Source: Parachlamydiaceae bacterium (lineage in GTDB: Bacteria > Chlamydiota > Chlamydiia > Chlamydiales > Parachlamydiaceae). From it: 6,383 bases of DNA. Below are positions 6,201 through 6,383 of this stretch, one piece after another. The stretch covers positions 1-6,383 of the forward strand of contig JACDGH010000156.1 of NCBI GenBank assembly GCA_013815395.1, in the 5' to 3' direction. Under the pieces are notes generated by a model. The model made no database searches. It saw only the letters and a program-made list of their open reading frames with translations, and had not been told where the DNA came from. Made by a program: the position numbers and the translations under genes. Positions within the stretch are counted from its first letter, which is position 1, and each line of letters begins with the position of its first letter.

Positions 6201-6383
6201 ATTGGTTGGACACTCTTTGTAGTCCACCATCGTTTTAAACGGTTCAGTCACTTGTACTGAGAGACTTACGTCTCTCAGTTGCAAGTTCTGAAACATCAAA
6301 TTCAAAGTTGCCGTTTTTCACTCACTTCAGAACTTTCGAAAATCTCTCTAGCCCTAGAAGCTAAGTTCAAGACTGTGTTAGCC
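6156..6383 (-). pseudogene. Serine recombinase, C-terminal part, frameshifted, cut by window edge
   Basis: On the minus strand from 6382 the frame reads ANTVLNLASRAREIFESSEV and SEKRQL, then stops at TGA 6304-6302. A one-base shift in the T-tract at 6306-6304 (CTTTG where CTTTTG is expected) continues it. That frame reads LNLMFQNLQLRDVSLSVQ, VTEPFKTMVDYKECPTN, then WRWRELNSRPKQTT, and stops at TAA 6158-6156. This matches the usual C-terminal end of large serine recombinases, with EKRxLLNxxFxNLxL and a later PFxxMVDY. The last 14 codons lie antisense to the tmRNA 3' end, which is the layout expected for an integrase gene facing its own attachment site. The catalytic domain lies outside the window. 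The frameshift suggests inactivation, unless it is a sequencing error. Confidence 0.65.

Overview
The window looks like a piece of an amoeba-associated chlamydia (Parachlamydiaceae type, such as Protochlamydia or Parachlamydia). The base composition is AT-rich. The tmRNA resembles chlamydial ssrA, as far as I recall that sequence. A DUF2608 protein, a leucine-rich-repeat remnant and a large protein with an Inc-like hydrophobic hairpin also fit. The assignment rests on recognition by eye, not on a search.

Left part (1-1690): two plus-strand genes for proteins with N-terminal export signals. The first (41-919) is a HAD-fold phosphatase-like DUF2608 protein. The second (1053-1604) is a purine-type phosphoribosyltransferase with a hydrophobic leader, which is unexpected for a normally cytosolic family. 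A short hairpin plus T-run (1663-1682) follows.

Middle (1703-3951): a 727-residue protein of unrecognised family with a two-lobed hydrophobic segment near the N-terminus, a long charged helical region and a proline/arginine-rich C-terminus. That C-terminus is made of four 96-bp units (3500-3883) that end exactly at the stop codon. Every unit carries a PxxPxR motif. This architecture suggests a secreted, host-facing protein. A strong 16-bp-stem terminator closes the gene. An otherwise empty AT-rich stretch follows, then a leucine-rich-repeat fragment (4240-4431) that looks like a gene remnant. It converges on a minus-strand hemolysin III/PAQR-family membrane protein gene (4415-5056).

Right part (5173-6383): an imperfect palindrome of about 546 bp (5173-5718) whose arms match each other over nearly their full length. 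It is bounded by inverted GTTCTTGGGAA ends and flanked on both sides by A8 tracts, like a MITE or fold-back element. It ends 21 bp before the -35 box of ssrA. The ssrA gene (5785-6200) encodes a 22-residue tag and lacks an encoded CCA. Antisense to its 3' end, and continuing to the window edge, is the C-terminal part of a serine recombinase with a one-base frameshift. Its reading frame runs from the flank into the tmRNA acceptor and T-arm. The 3' end of ssrA is therefore probably an integration junction of a mobile element that lies mostly beyond the window.
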